Source: Sinimarinibacterium sp. NLF-5-8
Lineage (GTDB): Bacteria; Pseudomonadota; Gammaproteobacteria; Nevskiales; Nevskiaceae
NCBI RefSeq assembly: GCF_010092425.1
Contig: NZ_CP048030.1
Coordinates: 1,302,001-1,366,000, forward strand
Length of the DNA stretch: 64,000 nucleotides
Direction of reading: 5' to 3'
Shown: positions 1 to 9,471 of the stretch, one piece after another
How positions within the stretch are numbered: the first letter of the stretch is position 1
Layout of the letters: every line of letters starts with the position of its first letter
Made by a program: the position numbers and the translations under genes
The notes under the pieces: generated by a model
Databases searched by the model: none
What the model was told of the DNA's origin: nothing
What the model saw: the letters and a program-made list of their open reading frames with translations, nothing else

Positions 1-96
1 CGGCACACACTTGACGGTGATCACTGCAAAAAAAGCAATGATGCCGAGCACGAAAACCAGCCCGAGCAGGCTCAGTCCGCGTTGTGATTGGCGCAT
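1..96 (-). CDS. DUF4845 family membrane protein, N-terminal part only
   Basis: The 32 visible codons start at ATG 96 (minus strand) and run off the left edge. They encode a short basic N-terminus (MRQSQRG) followed by a hydrophobic segment of about 20 residues and then VKCVP. This matches the start of the DUF4845 proteins that usually follow lepB and precede rnc and era in gammaproteobacteria. It sits 39 bp downstream of the lepB stop on the same strand, so co-transcription is likely. A GGGAG-like ribosome site lies about 12 bases upstream. The family is an inner-membrane protein of unknown function. The call rests on position and the signal-anchor only. Confidence 0.7.
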   Translation of the reverse strand, partial: MRQSQRGLSLLGLVFVLGIIAFFAVITVKCVP

Positions 97-135
97 GTTC
101 ACAGCAGGCTCCCGATGGATTGCGATGACTCGATA

Positions 136-903
136 TTAACGAATCGCCTGGCCGACCCGGCTCAAAACGACACGATTTTGGTCGGCATCCCACGACATCC
201 AGATGAAAAACGCCTTGCCGACGAGGTTTTTCTCCGGCACGGTGCCCCAGCGGCGGCTGTCGTCCGAGCCGTCACGGTTATCGCCCATTGCAAAGTATTC
301 GCCGGGCGGTACGGTGAACTCGAAATCGAGCGTCGGACGATCGGGATTGATCAGGATGTTGTGTTCGACGCCGGTGAGATTTTCGGCCAGCCGGTACACC
401 ACGCCGCCACCGCTGGTTGCAAATGCACCGGCGTCCTTGAGATCAGCAGATTCGCCATTGACCCACAGCTGCTTGTCACGGTAGACGATATGGTCGCCGG
501 GCAAGCCGACGATGCGCTTGATGAAATCCTTGCTCGGATCCACCGGCCAGCGAAACACCGCAACATCGCCCCGCTGTGGCGCCTGGGTCTTGATGAACTT
601 CTGGTGAAAAACCGGATCGCGCACGCCGTAGGCAAACTTGTTGACGAGGATGAAATCCCCGACCAGCAGCGTCGGGATCATCGAACCCGACGGGATCCGG
701 AACGGCTCGACAAGAAACGAGCGCACGAACAGCACGACGAAGATGACCGGGAAAAAGGATCGACAGAAATCAACGAAGGCGCCGGGCTTGTCATCCACCC
801 CGCGCCGCGCCGACAGCAGCCATTTGTCGAGCGCCCAGAACACGCCGGTGATCAGCGTCAGCACGCTGAGCACGACGGCAAAATCCACATGAAAATCTTC
901 CAT
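136..903 (-). CDS. lepB: Signal peptidase I
   Basis: Membrane-bound serine protease that removes signal peptides from secreted proteins. The 255-residue product has two N-terminal membrane segments (about 8-27 and 50-66). The catalytic Ser74 lies in PSGSM and the general-base Lys129 in FIKRIVGLPGD; the box E motif GDNRDGSDDSR is near 208-217. The open frame extends further upstream, but the ATG at 903 has a GAGG site seven bases before it and gives the usual N-terminus, so it was preferred. The gene follows lepA by 20 bp, the classic lepA-lepB pair, and probably belongs to the long transcript that begins at rpoE. Confidence 0.96.
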   Translation of the reverse strand: MEDFHVDFAVVLSVLTLITGVFWALDKWLLSARRGVDDKPGAFVDFCRSFFPVIFVVLFVRSFLVEPFRIPSGSMIPTLLVGDFILVNKFAYGVRDPVFHQKFIKTQAPQRGDVAVFRWPVDPSKDFIKRIVGLPGDHIVYRDKQLWVNGESADLKDAGAFATSGGGVVYRLAENLTGVEHNILINPDRPTLDFEFTVPPGEYFAMGDNRDGSDDSRRWGTVPEKNLVGKAFFIWMSWDADQNRVVLSRVGQAIR

Positions 904-923
904 CCGATACCTCGCAGTTGCCT

Positions 924-2729
924 TTACTTCTTGCGATCCACGCCGAGAACGGCGAGAAATGCTTCTTGTGGTATTTCGACGTTGCCGACGGATTTCATCC
1001 GCTTTTTGCCTTCTTTTTGTTTTTCCAGCAGCTTGCGCTTGCGGCTGATGTCGCCGCCGTAGCATTTTGCCGTGACATCCTTGCGCAGGGCCTTGACGGT
1101 GGTGCGCGCAATGATCTTGGCGCCGATGGCGGCTTGAATGGCAATGTCGAACATCTGCCGGTGAATCACGTCCTGCATCCGTTCACAGAGGTCGCGCCCG
1201 CGCGGATAGGCCGCATCCCGATGAACGATGGTGGCCAGCGCATCAACGCGGTCGCCGTTGACCAGCACGTCGAGCTTGACCAGATCGCCAGCCTGAAAGC
1301 GCACAAACTCATATTCAAACGAGGCAAACCCGCGCGAGACACTCTTGAGCCGGTCAAAAAAGTCCAGAACCACCTCGGCCATCGGCATTTCCACTTCCAT
1401 CTGCACCTGGCTGCCGAGGTAGCGCAGGTTTTTCTGCACGCCGCGTTTTTCCATGCACAGCTGCATGACCGCGCCGACATAGTCCTGCGGCATCAGAATG
1501 CGCGCGCTGATGATCGGCTCGCGCACCTCGGCCACCGCGCCGGGTTCGGGCAGTTCGGCGGGGTTGTCCACGCTGATGACGCTGCCGTCGGTTTTCAGCA
1601 CTTCGTACACCACCGAGGGCGCGGTGGTGATCAGGTTCAGGTTGTATTCGCGCTCCAGCCGCTCCTGGACGATGTCCATGTGCAGCATGCCCAGAAAGCC
1701 GATGCGAAAACCAAAGCCCAGGGCGGTGGAGTTTTCGGGTTCGAACTGCAGGGCGGAGTCATTCAGGCGCAGCTTTTGCAGCGATTCGCGGAAGGTTTCA
1801 AAGTCGTCGGCATCGACCGGGAACATGCCGGCAAACACGCGCGGCTGCACCTGGCGAAAACCCGGCACGGCCTCGCTGCATGGCTTGTGTGCCAACGTCA
1901 GCGTATCGCCGACCGGCGCGCCGAAGATGTCCTTGATGCCGCAGACGACAAAGCCAACTTCGCCACATTCCAGCCGTTCCTTGAACAGGCGCTTGGGACT
2001 GTTGACGCCAAGCATGGTGACTTCATAGTCGCGCCCGGTGGACATCACCCGGATTTTGTCGCCCTTGGCAATACCCGGCCCGTTGACGATGCGCACCAGC
2101 GAGACGACGCCCAGATAGGGGTCGAACCAGGAGTCGATGATCAGCGCCTGCAGCGGCGCTTCGGCATTGCCGGTGGGGGGCGGCAGTTTTTCCACCACCG
2201 CTTCGAGCACCTGATCGACATTCAGGCCGGTTTTGGCCGAAATGCGGATCGCATCAACCGCCGATACGCCAATGACCTGCTCGATTTCATCGCAGACGCG
2301 CTCGGGCTCGGCGTTTTGCAGGTCGATCTTGTTGAGCACCGTGAGCACTTCCAGATCCTGCTCCAGCGCGGTGTAGCAGTTGGCCACCGACTGCGCTTCG
2401 ACGCCCTGCGAGGCATCGACCACCAGCAACGCGCCTTCACAGGCGGCCAGCGAGCGCGAAACTTCATAGGAAAAATCGACGTGTCCCGGCGTATCAATCA
2501 GGTTGAATTGATATTGCTCACCATTTTTGGCGGTGTAGTGCAGCTGCACCGACTGCGCCTTGATGGTGATGCCACGCTCACGCTCGATGGGATTGTTATC
2601 CAGAATCTGCGTGGTCATCTCACGCTGCTGCAAGGCGCCGGTGAGCTGAATGAACCGATCGGCCAGCGTGGATTTGCCGTGGTCGATGTGGGCGATGATG
2701 CAGAAATTGCGAATATGATCCTGGCGCAC
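924..2729 (-). CDS. lepA: Elongation factor 4 (LepA GTPase)
   Basis: Ribosome-associated translational GTPase, thought to act on stalled or mispositioned ribosomes and during subunit biogenesis. The 601-residue length is typical. Visible G-domain motifs are AHIDHGKST (13-21), DTPGH (79-83) and NKID (133-136), and the C-terminal basic domain ends in the family pattern around [16 protein letters not shown]. The start is GTG at 2729, chosen because it puts [15 protein letters not shown] at the expected distance; no ATG serves better. It is followed by lepB at 20 bp. Confidence 0.97.
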   Translation of the reverse strand: MRQDHIRNFCIIAHIDHGKSTLADRFIQLTGALQQREMTTQILDNNPIERERGITIKAQSVQLHYTAKNGEQYQFNLIDTPGHVDFSYEVSRSLAACEGALLVVDASQGVEAQSVANCYTALEQDLEVLTVLNKIDLQNAEPERVCDEIEQVIGVSAVDAIRISAKTGLNVDQVLEAVVEKLPPPTGNAEAPLQALIIDSWFDPYLGVVSLVRIVNGPGIAKGDKIRVMSTGRDYEVTMLGVNSPKRLFKERLECGEVGFVVCGIKDIFGAPVGDTLTLAHKPCSEAVPGFRQVQPRVFAGMFPVDADDFETFRESLQKLRLNDSALQFEPENSTALGFGFRIGFLGMLHMDIVQERLEREYNLNLITTAPSVVYEVLKTDGSVISVDNPAELPEPGAVAEVREPIISARILMPQDYVGAVMQLCMEKRGVQKNLRYLGSQVQMEVEMPMAEVVLDFFDRLKSVSRGFASFEYEFVRFQAGDLVKLDVLVNGDRVDALATIVHRDAAYPRGRDLCERMQDVIHRQMFDIAIQAAIGAKIIARTTVKALRKDVTAKCYGGDISRKRKLLEKQKEGKKRMKSVGNVEIPQEAFLAVLGVDRKK

Positions 2730-2870
2730 GGGGTCTGAACGGGTGACTGTAGGGGGGATTCGAAAAAGCGGGCGCGGCCTGGGGCAACAACCGTATCCGA
2801 CGAATCAAGCGGCGCAGTATAACGGTTTAGCCTGTCACCTCGTCGGCCATCGACCTGTGCAGATGACGAT

Positions 2871-3137
2871 TTACCCGCCCCGGTTCTGCACGCGCGCGCA
2901 CACGGCTTGCCAGCGTTGCAGATCAAACCGGCCTTCGAGGGCGACCTCGCCGTCAGCATCGAGCAGCACGGGAATGCGCGCGCCATAGCGCATCCGCCAC
3001 TCGCCGCGATCATCGACGTCGGCAACGCGCAGCTGCAGTGCACCGTCGGCAGGCCAGTGCGCGCGCAATTCGGCTTCAAAGTCCTCGCACAGATGGCATT
3101 CGGGTCTGCCGAGCAAAATAAAATCCGCCGTTGCCAT
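2871..3137 (-). CDS. Glutaredoxin-like small thiol protein (DUF836 type)
   Basis: An 88-residue protein with a CHLC redox motif at residues 14-17 just after the first strand, and a conserved R-I-P-V segment that supplies the cis-proline of the thioredoxin fold. This fits the glutaredoxin-like DUF836 family often found between the degP/mucD protease and lepA in gammaproteobacteria. It begins two bases after the mucD stop, so the two are almost certainly co-transcribed. Function is not established; a cytoplasmic thiol-disulfide role is inferred from the motif. The 141 bp before lepA holds no gene and no obvious terminator. Confidence 0.85.
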   Translation of the reverse strand: MATADFILLGRPECHLCEDFEAELRAHWPADGALQLRVADVDDRGEWRMRYGARIPVLLDADGEVALEGRFDLQRWQAVCARVQNRGG

Positions 3138-3139
3138 GC

Positions 3140-4648
3140 TCAGTCCTCCGGCGGCGTTGGCTCGGGCACGTCGAGCGACAGAAAATGCGGCGCGCCACGG
3201 CGCTGCACCAGCACCGAGACGGTCTGCCCCGGCAGCAGCCGCGCCAGCACCTCGTGATAGCGATCGAGGCTGCTGATCTGCTGCCCGGCAAGTTGCAGCA
3301 GCACGTCACCGGCACGAATCCCGGCGCGCGCGGCCGGACCGTCACCCACCCCGATCACCATCAGCCCGCCTTCCATCAGCCGCTGCGCGCGCGCTTCTTC
3401 GGTTTGCAATGGACGCAGCTGCATTTGCAGACGCTGCGCCAGCGACGCCGGTTGCGCCGCTGAACCCGGATCGGCGTCGGCAGGGGCGGCAGCATGCGCA
3501 CTGCGCTCACTGCGCAAGGTGCCGACTTCGACCTCGACCATCACGCTGCGGCCATCCCGGCGCAGTTCCAGCCTGGCCATTTCGCCGGGGTCGGCAATGC
3601 CCACCAGATGCGGCAGGCTCGACGAGCTGGGCAAGAACTCACCGTTGTAGCGCACGATGATGTCGCCTTCGCGCAGTCCAGCCTGTGCTGCGGGGCTGCC
3701 GGTCAGCACGCGCGCGACCATCGCCCCGCCACTTTTATCCAGCCCTGCGGCCTGCGCCTGTTCACGATCCACTTCCTGAACGACCACGCCCAGCCAGCCA
3801 CGGGTCACCCGCCCGGTTTCACGCAACTGCCGCGCAACCTTGGCGGCCACGTCGATCGGGGTCGAGAACGATACGCCCTGGTAGCCGCCGGATTGCGAGT
3901 AAATCTGTGAGTTCACACCAATGACTTCACCGGCCAGATTGAACAACGGCCCCCCCGAATTACCGGGGTTGATCGCCACGTCACTCTGGATAAACGGCAC
4001 ATATTGTTCAGAAGCCAGCGCGCGCCCCTTGGCCGAAACAATGCCTGCGGTGACCGAATAGTCAAAGCCAAAGGGCGAGCCAATCGCCAGAACCCACTGG
4101 CCGGGACGGGTGGCGCGCGCATCACCGAGGCGAACCACCGGAAGATTGCGCGCGTCGATATGCAGCAGCGCCAGATCGCTGGCTTCGTCACTGCCGATGA
4201 CCCGGGCCGCAAACTGGCGCCGGTCGAGCAGCCGCACGACGATCTCGCGCGCGCCGCGAATGACGTGATAGTTGGTGAGAATGTCGCCATCGCTGCTGAG
4301 GATGAATCCGGATCCCAGCGATTGCTGATCGGGCGCGGCCCATTGATCGCCATCATCGCTTTCGGCAGCGCCATCCTGAGGTTCGATATAGCGGCGAAAC
4401 CAGTCGGGCACGTCTTCGCCCTCGGCTTGCGCCGAATCCTGCAACTGCGCCTGCGGCGCCCAGGCACCGCCGACTTCAAGCGTTTCCTGCGCAGCCACGG
4501 TGCTGATGTTGACCACGGCGGGCGAAACCCGCTCCACCAGATCGGCAAAATCAGGATAGGCCGCCGCCTGCGGCGTGGCAGAACGCTGGCAGCCCAGCAA
4601 CGCCAGCAATGCCAGCACAGCAAGAGGGAATCGGATCAGCGACAACAT
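3140..4648 (-). CDS. mucD: DegP/MucD-type periplasmic serine protease with two PDZ domains
   Basis: HtrA-family protease and chaperone that degrades misfolded envelope proteins. The 502-residue product has an N-terminal signal with a possible lipoprotein cysteine at residue 20 (LALLGC; Leu at -2 is unusual). The trypsin-like triad is His128 (TNYHVI), Asp158 (SDLALL) and Ser231 (GNSGG), followed by two PDZ domains at about 270-360 and 400-490. The ATG at 4648 gives a proper signal sequence; the frame remains open upstream but that extension is low-complexity and arginine- and cysteine-rich. As the fifth gene after rpoE it matches Pseudomonas algU-mucABCD, so sigma-E control is expected. Confidence 0.94.
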   Translation of the reverse strand: MLSLIRFPLAVLALLALLGCQRSATPQAAAYPDFADLVERVSPAVVNISTVAAQETLEVGGAWAPQAQLQDSAQAEGEDVPDWFRRYIEPQDGAAESDDGDQWAAPDQQSLGSGFILSSDGDILTNYHVIRGAREIVVRLLDRRQFAARVIGSDEASDLALLHIDARNLPVVRLGDARATRPGQWVLAIGSPFGFDYSVTAGIVSAKGRALASEQYVPFIQSDVAINPGNSGGPLFNLAGEVIGVNSQIYSQSGGYQGVSFSTPIDVAAKVARQLRETGRVTRGWLGVVVQEVDREQAQAAGLDKSGGAMVARVLTGSPAAQAGLREGDIIVRYNGEFLPSSSSLPHLVGIADPGEMARLELRRDGRSVMVEVEVGTLRSERSAHAAAPADADPGSAAQPASLAQRLQMQLRPLQTEEARAQRLMEGGLMVIGVGDGPAARAGIRAGDVLLQLAGQQISSLDRYHEVLARLLPGQTVSVLVQRRGAPHFLSLDVPEPTPPED

Positions 4649-4763
4649 TTTGGCTCCAGACGCGTCCTGGGCAAGGACGCACAGTGCGCGCATTCTCGAA
4701 GCAATCGCGGGTGAATTACAACGCTGCACGGTCGATCGGCTGCTTGGGCAGCCGCCGGGGGCA

Positions 4764-5243
4764 TCAAAACCGGCCGATCTGCTCACGCAGGCAGCCCTGC
4801 TCGTCAGGACGCAGCCGCCGCAGCAGGCGGGGGCGCAGCGCCGGTGCGGCGGCTGCACGCTCGGCCGCGCGGCGAATCAGGGCAAAACCGCCGACCAGCC
4901 CACTCAGGGCAAACGCGGCCACGAGCAGCTCATGGGCGTGCAGGACGCTGTGCGCAAAAGTGCCGGCGACCAGCATCCCGATCAGCGGTGCCAGATAAAG
5001 ACGCAACGAGGCGCCCAGCAGCGCCTGCTCATCAATGCCGACCAGAATCGCATCACCGGCGTGCAAGCCGCCGCCATCCCCGATGATCGGCAAGGCACGC
5101 CGCCGACCGCCGAGCGCGCGCATCAATGCGCCTTCACCGCAGCCCTGGCCGCGCCGGCACTGCACGCATCCGGCCATTTCAATTGGTTGGATCCATACGC
5201 CCGCCGCATCCACATGGGTCACGATCGCGCGTTGTTCAATCAC
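4764..5243 (-). CDS. rseC: RseC/MucC family sigma-E modulator
   Basis: A 159-residue inner-membrane protein. Cysteines 26, 29 and 35 form the N-terminal cluster typical of RseC, and two membrane spans lie at about 80-100 and 105-123. RseC/MucC acts as a mild positive modulator of the sigma-E response and is also linked to redox sensing. The start is GTG at 5243, two bases after the rseB stop, which implies translational coupling. The C-terminal tail is arginine-rich. The family is poorly conserved, so the call depends partly on position between rseB and mucD. Confidence 0.88.
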   Translation of the reverse strand: MIEQRAIVTHVDAAGVWIQPIEMAGCVQCRRGQGCGEGALMRALGGRRRALPIIGDGGGLHAGDAILVGIDEQALLGASLRLYLAPLIGMLVAGTFAHSVLHAHELLVAAFALSGLVGGFALIRRAAERAAAAPALRPRLLRRLRPDEQGCLREQIGRF

Positions 5244-5245
5244 GG

Positions 5246-6301
5246 CTACGGCGCCGCGTGCGCAGGCTCGGCAACGATCTGCGGTGTCTGCACACCTTCA
5301 CCGATCAGACGAATGGTCTGCGAGGGCGCCTCGCCAACGACGGTAAACCGCATGGCGCCGATCACGCGGCCAAAGGCATGGATGGCGCCCATTTGCGATT
5401 GCCCTTCAAATCCGCCGTGGTGGTCATGCTGAGGCGCGCCAAAGACCGAAACGGCGGTCAGACCGTCGGTGACCACGACATGCTCGACCATGCCCTGCCC
5501 GTCCGCCGCCGGTTGCAGGGTGCGCAAGGTCACCCGAAAGCCCGGTGGCAGCTGTCCCAGTTGAAACGCCGGGATCTGTTCGGTGGCGGGCAACGGCGGT
5601 GCAGGCACAGAAGGCACGGCTTCGCCACGCGCCTGCTCGATCACGCGCGGGTCATTGCGCAGCGCCGGTTCAAAGTCGGCTTCGTCGATCTGTGCGGGAA
5701 ACTGCACCTCGGTAAACATCATCTGCTCCAGCACCTGCCCGCCCGGCGCAACCAGATGCACCTTGAGCGGCACATGGGTCTGCGCATCGGCCCAGACCCG
5801 GTAGCCATAGCGAAAATCATCGCGCGGGGTGATCGCAAGACCGTTGCAGCGGCGTCCGGCCACGCGCGCCTGGCCGAGATTTTCGATGCGGTAGACCGGT
5901 GCCAGCTGTGCAATCCGTTCCGGGGTCAGCGACACAAACAGGTTTTTGGGGGTGGGACGATCAAACATCACGCGACGATCGCGTGGCAGCAGGCAGATGA
6001 CCTTGCCATCGCGCTTGACGATTTCACGCGGCTCCCCGGTCAGCGCCTCGACGCGCTCCAGCTCCACGCCCTGGCTGAAGCCGTGCAGGACACGCAGGGT
6101 GTCAAGCTGGTTTTGGCTCTGGTAAACCACCACACCCTGATAGTTGACGCTGCGCGCGGCTTCACTCATGCGCATCAGCAAGGCATCGGCGGCATCGTGC
6201 CGGGGCGGCGCAACCGGGTCTGTACCGGCAGTGGCCAGCGCCTCGGCGGCCACACCGCCACCGGCAAGTGCCAGCAGTGCAACCACCGCCGCACGGATCA
6301 A
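5246..6301 (-). CDS. rseB: RseB/MucB periplasmic regulator of anti-sigma factor
   Basis: RseB binds the periplasmic part of RseA and protects it from DegS cleavage until mislocalised lipoproteins or LPS displace it. The 351-residue product has a signal peptide (about 1-20), a LolA-like N-terminal domain beginning around LLMRMSEAARS-NYQG, and a smaller C-terminal domain after residue 230. No ATG suits this gene. The best start is TTG at 6301, overlapping the rseA stop as TTGA, which places the signal peptide at the extreme N-terminus. It is slightly longer than the E. coli protein through a proline-rich linker and a C-terminal tail. Confidence 0.92.
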   Translation of the reverse strand: MIRAAVVALLALAGGGVAAEALATAGTDPVAPPRHDAADALLMRMSEAARSVNYQGVVVYQSQNQLDTLRVLHGFSQGVELERVEALTGEPREIVKRDGKVICLLPRDRRVMFDRPTPKNLFVSLTPERIAQLAPVYRIENLGQARVAGRRCNGLAITPRDDFRYGYRVWADAQTHVPLKVHLVAPGGQVLEQMMFTEVQFPAQIDEADFEPALRNDPRVIEQARGEAVPSVPAPPLPATEQIPAFQLGQLPPGFRVTLRTLQPAADGQGMVEHVVVTDGLTAVSVFGAPQHDHHGGFEGQSQMGAIHAFGRVIGAMRFTVVGEAPSQTIRLIGEGVQTPQIVAEPAHAAP

Positions 6302-6912
6302 GGCTGCTCTCCGGTGAAATCGAATGACGCCGATTGCAGCATCGGATCGCCAACGCTGTGTGCCGCCACACGCGCATAGGACATCGTTGCGCCCATGCCC
6401 CGATCGGCCAGGGTGCTGCTGTGCTCGATCAGGTATTGGCGCAATTCTTCCTGCGCCGCAGCACGGCGCTGCTCGGGTGAAATCGAGGCCACCGCCACGC
6501 CCGGTGCAGAGGCCTCGTCGGCAGCCGGTGCCGCCGCCAGTGTCATCAGATCGGCGCTGTGATCGGGATCGGGGATGGCAACCATCACCGCCACAGCGGC
6601 CATGCCCGCTGCCATCGCCCACGCGGCTGCGGGTTTCCAGCGCATGCCCTGTCTGGGCGCGCGCGTCAGCGGCACAACAGTGGGATGTGCGCGCTGCTCG
6701 TCTTCACGCGGCTGCAAGCGACTCATCACGCCTTCGCAGATGCACGGCTGCTGCGCGCGCACCTGCACGCCGCCGAGCAGATCGCGGCCCAGGCACATCC
6801 GGCTCCAGGTTTGCTTGAGCGTATCGGAATGCTCCAGCGCATCGAGCAGGCGATCCAGCTCCTCCGGCGTACATTCGCCATCCAGCAAAGCAGACAGTGC
6901 ATCTTCGGTCAT
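6298..6912 (-). CDS. rseA: RseA/MucA anti-sigma-E factor
   Basis: Single-pass inner-membrane anti-sigma factor that holds RpoE inactive until proteolysis. Of 204 residues, the first 90 form the cytoplasmic sigma-binding domain (MTEDALSALLDGE opening, typical of RseA). A membrane span lies at about 94-113, then a periplasmic domain of about 90 residues that would contact RseB. It starts at ATG 6912, 108 bp downstream of the rpoE stop, and ends in a TTGA overlap with rseB. The periplasmic domain is alanine-rich and only loosely like the E. coli protein, as is usual for the family. Confidence 0.93.
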   Translation of the reverse strand: MTEDALSALLDGECTPEELDRLLDALEHSDTLKQTWSRMCLGRDLLGGVQVRAQQPCICEGVMSRLQPREDEQRAHPTVVPLTRAPRQGMRWKPAAAWAMAAGMAAVAVMVAIPDPDHSADLMTLAAAPAADEASAPGVAVASISPEQRRAAAQEELRQYLIEHSSTLADRGMGATMSYARVAAHSVGDPMLQSASFDFTGEQP

Positions 6913-7020
6913 CGCTCAAGCCTCACCACGAAGAACAACATGAATGATTCCTTAACCGCAAATTGCAGCAAAAGTTCCCGCCACCCTGCGCCGCCGCCAA
7001 CGATTCTGTGCATGACGCCC

Positions 7021-7593
7021 TCACGACAACAGCGGTTTGAGCGCGCTATCAATGGCCTCGCGCGCGCGGAAGATGCGCGAACGCACGGTGCCGATGGGAC
7101 AGTCCATCGCCTCGGCAATCTCCTCGTATGACAGCCCATCAAGCTCCCGCAACACGATGGCCTTGCGCAGATCGGGCGGCAGGGCATTGATGGTTTGGGT
7201 GACTTGCTGCTGGATTTCATCGGTGAGCAGCCGGGCTTCCGGGGTTTCAACGTCGCTTAGATGGTCGGTGTGTCCGTAAAGTTCAGCATCGGCAATATCG
7301 ATGTCCTGATCCGCAGGCCGCCGCGCGCGCGAAACCAGCGCGTTTTTGGCGGTATTGATGCCGATTCGATACAGCCAGGTGTAAAACTGCGACTGCCCGC
7401 GAAACCCGCCCAGCGCGCGCCACGCGCGGATAAAGGTTTCCTGTGCCACATCGGGCGCATCGGCCTCGCCAACCAGACGGCTGACCAGCTGGATGATCTT
7501 GTATTGATATTTGCGCACCAGCAGTTCAAACGCGCGCTCATCGCCCGCTTGTGCACGCTGCACCAGTTGATCGTCTGTACTGCTTTCGGCCAT
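7021..7593 (-). CDS. rpoE: RNA polymerase sigma-E (AlgU/RpoE) factor
   Basis: ECF sigma factor controlling the envelope-stress regulon. The 190-residue protein has region 2 (about 24-90, including the FIRAWRAL-F segment) and region 4 (about 130-185, with LSYEEIA and the recognition helix GTVRSRIFRARE). It heads the block rpoE-rseA-rseB-rseC-mucD and is divergent from nadB, the arrangement standard in gammaproteobacteria. The ATG at 7593 lacks a convincing ribosome site. I could not identify a clean sigma-E autoregulatory promoter (GAACTT/TCTGA) in the 97 bp to nadB. Confidence 0.96.
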   Translation of the reverse strand: MAESSTDDQLVQRAQAGDERAFELLVRKYQYKIIQLVSRLVGEADAPDVAQETFIRAWRALGGFRGQSQFYTWLYRIGINTAKNALVSRARRPADQDIDIADAELYGHTDHLSDVETPEARLLTDEIQQQVTQTINALPPDLRKAIVLRELDGLSYEEIAEAMDCPIGTVRSRIFRAREAIDSALKPLLS

Positions 7594-7690
7594 ATCGGGG
7601 AGGTCACGGTCGTTTGGGCGGTCGTAAGGATTACACTTGCTGCGTTTTTACGACTCAATCTCGTCATTTTAACAAGCTCAAGCCATCGTG

Positions 7691-9307
7691 ATGATTTCAA
7701 CCGACGTTCTAGTGATCGGCAGCGGCGCTGCGGGTCTGTCGCTGGCGCTGCGCCTGGCCCAGGCCGGTCGCAAGGTCTGCGTGGTCTCCAAGACCCGCAT
7801 CAGCTCCGGCTCCACGCTGTGGGCGCAGGGCGGTATCTCCGCCGTACTCGATGCCGATGATTCTTTGGAAAACCACGTTCAGGACACGCTGATCGCCGGT
7901 GCCGGCCTCTGCGATGAACAGGCGGTGCGCTTCACCGTTGCGCGCGGCCCGGCGGTGATCCGCTGGCTGGTCGATCAGGGTGTTGAGTTCACCCAGGTCG
8001 ATGACGACGAGCAGCAAGGCCACAAGCTGCACCTGACCCGCGAAGGCGGCCACTCCCATCGGCGCATCGTCCACGCCGCCGATGCCACGGGTCGCGCGGT
8101 TGAAACCACCCTGGTCGGCCTGGCCGAACAGCACCCCAATATCACCGTTTTAGAACGCCGCGTTGCGGTTGATCTGATACTCGATCGCGCCAACAAGCGC
8201 GTGCAGGGCGCGTATCTGTACAACCGCGACAGCAAACACGTCGAAGCCGTCAGCGCGCGCGCGGTGGCGCTGTGCACCGGCGGCGCCAATCAGGTTTATC
8301 TGTATTCCTCCAACCCCTTTGGCGCTTCCGGCGATGGCATCGCCATGGCCTGGCGCGCGGGCTGCCGCGTCGCCAACATGGAATTCATGCAGTTTCACCC
8401 CACCTGCCTGTTTCACCCCGAAGCGCGCAATTTTTTGATCAGCGAAGCCCTGCGCGGTGAAGGCGCGCTGCTGCGCCTGCCCAACGCCGATGGCAGCCCC
8501 GGCGAGCGCTTCATGCCGCGCTTTGACGCGCGCGCCGAACTCGCGCCGCGCGACATCGTTGCGCGCGCGATCGACCACGAAATGAAACGCCTCGGCCTCA
8601 AGCATGTGCTGCTCGACATCACCCACAAGGATGCCGACTTCATCCGTGCGCACTTCCCCAGCATTCACGCGCGCTGCCTGGAGCTGGGGCTGGGCATCAC
8701 CGAGCAAGCGATTCCCGTGGTGCCGTCTGCGCACTTCACCTGCGGCGGCATCCTCACCGATCTGTCCGCCCGCACCGATGTCGGCGGGCTTTACGCCATC
8801 GGTGAAGCGGCCTGTACCGGCCTGCACGGCGCCAACCGTCTGGCCTCCAACTCCTTGCTGGAATGCCTCGCCTTTGCCTCTGCCGCCGCCGACGATCTGC
8901 TGGCCACACTGGACGATCAACCCGCCCCTGCCGCACTCAGGCCCTGGGACGAAAGCCGCGTCACCGACTCCGACGAAGACGTGGTGGTCTCGCACAACTG
9001 GCTGGAACTGCGCACCTTCATGTGGGATTACGTTGGCATTGTGCGCACCAGCAAACGTCTGGAGCGCGCGCTGCGCCGGGTGCAGTTGCTCAACGGCGAA
9101 ATCCACGATTACTACGGCAATTACAAAATCAACCACCATCTGCTGGAGCTGCGCAACCTGGTGGTGTGTGCCGAGCTGATCGTGCGCTCTGCCCTGCAGC
9201 GCAAGGAAAGCCGGGGACTGCATTACATGCTGGATTACCCCAAAACCTTCACCGAAGCGCGCCCCACGATCTTGACGCCCGGATCAGACCCGGCGCAGAC
9301 CCGATAA
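7691..9307 (+). CDS. nadB: L-aspartate oxidase
   Basis: Flavoenzyme that oxidises L-aspartate to iminoaspartate, the first step of de novo NAD synthesis. The 538-residue product begins with the FAD-binding motif [14 protein letters not shown] (residues 10-23), has the succinate-dehydrogenase-like active-site region HPTCLF and REGGHSHRR, and ends with the family helical domain. A GTG precedes the ATG by one codon; the ATG at 7691 was chosen. It is divergent from rpoE and is followed by a strong bidirectional terminator. nadA and nadC are not nearby. Confidence 0.96.
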   Translation: MISTDVLVIGSGAAGLSLALRLAQAGRKVCVVSKTRISSGSTLWAQGGISAVLDADDSLENHVQDTLIAGAGLCDEQAVRFTVARGPAVIRWLVDQGVEFTQVDDDEQQGHKLHLTREGGHSHRRIVHAADATGRAVETTLVGLAEQHPNITVLERRVAVDLILDRANKRVQGAYLYNRDSKHVEAVSARAVALCTGGANQVYLYSSNPFGASGDGIAMAWRAGCRVANMEFMQFHPTCLFHPEARNFLISEALRGEGALLRLPNADGSPGERFMPRFDARAELAPRDIVARAIDHEMKRLGLKHVLLDITHKDADFIRAHFPSIHARCLELGLGITEQAIPVVPSAHFTCGGILTDLSARTDVGGLYAIGEAACTGLHGANRLASNSLLECLAFASAAADDLLATLDDQPAPAALRPWDESRVTDSDEDVVVSHNWLELRTFMWDYVGIVRTSKRLERALRRVQLLNGEIHDYYGNYKINHHLLELRNLVVCAELIVRSALQRKESRGLHYMLDYPKTFTEARPTILTPGSDPAQTR

Positions 9308-9420
9308 CGCCTCGATGCCGCAGGTCAAAGGCGCTGTCGAACCACGTAGCACCAGTGCCCGACTGAACCGGCCCGGTGAGCCGACAATATTCATTCTCGT
9401 GCCATAACCGGCACATGCGT

Positions 9421-9456
9421 AACAAAAAGCCCGGCGCGCGCGCCGGGCTTTTTGTT
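9421..9456. terminator. Bidirectional terminator between nadB and the glutathione transferase gene
   Basis: A 36-bp perfect inverted repeat: each arm is AACAAAAAGCCCGGCGCG or its complement, so both strands end in a T-run after a GC-rich stem. It separates the convergent nadB (plus) and glutathione transferase (minus) genes. The 113 bp between the nadB stop and this element shows nothing else. Confidence 0.9.
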
Positions 9457-9471
9457 CGCAGCAGCACACCA

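Noticed and set aside
918-2738. A 606-codon open frame antisense to lepA
   Set aside because: It mirrors the lepA coding region in the complementary strand; its protein is a His/Asp/Gly-rich pattern typical of antisense GC-rich frames, and lepA is certain.
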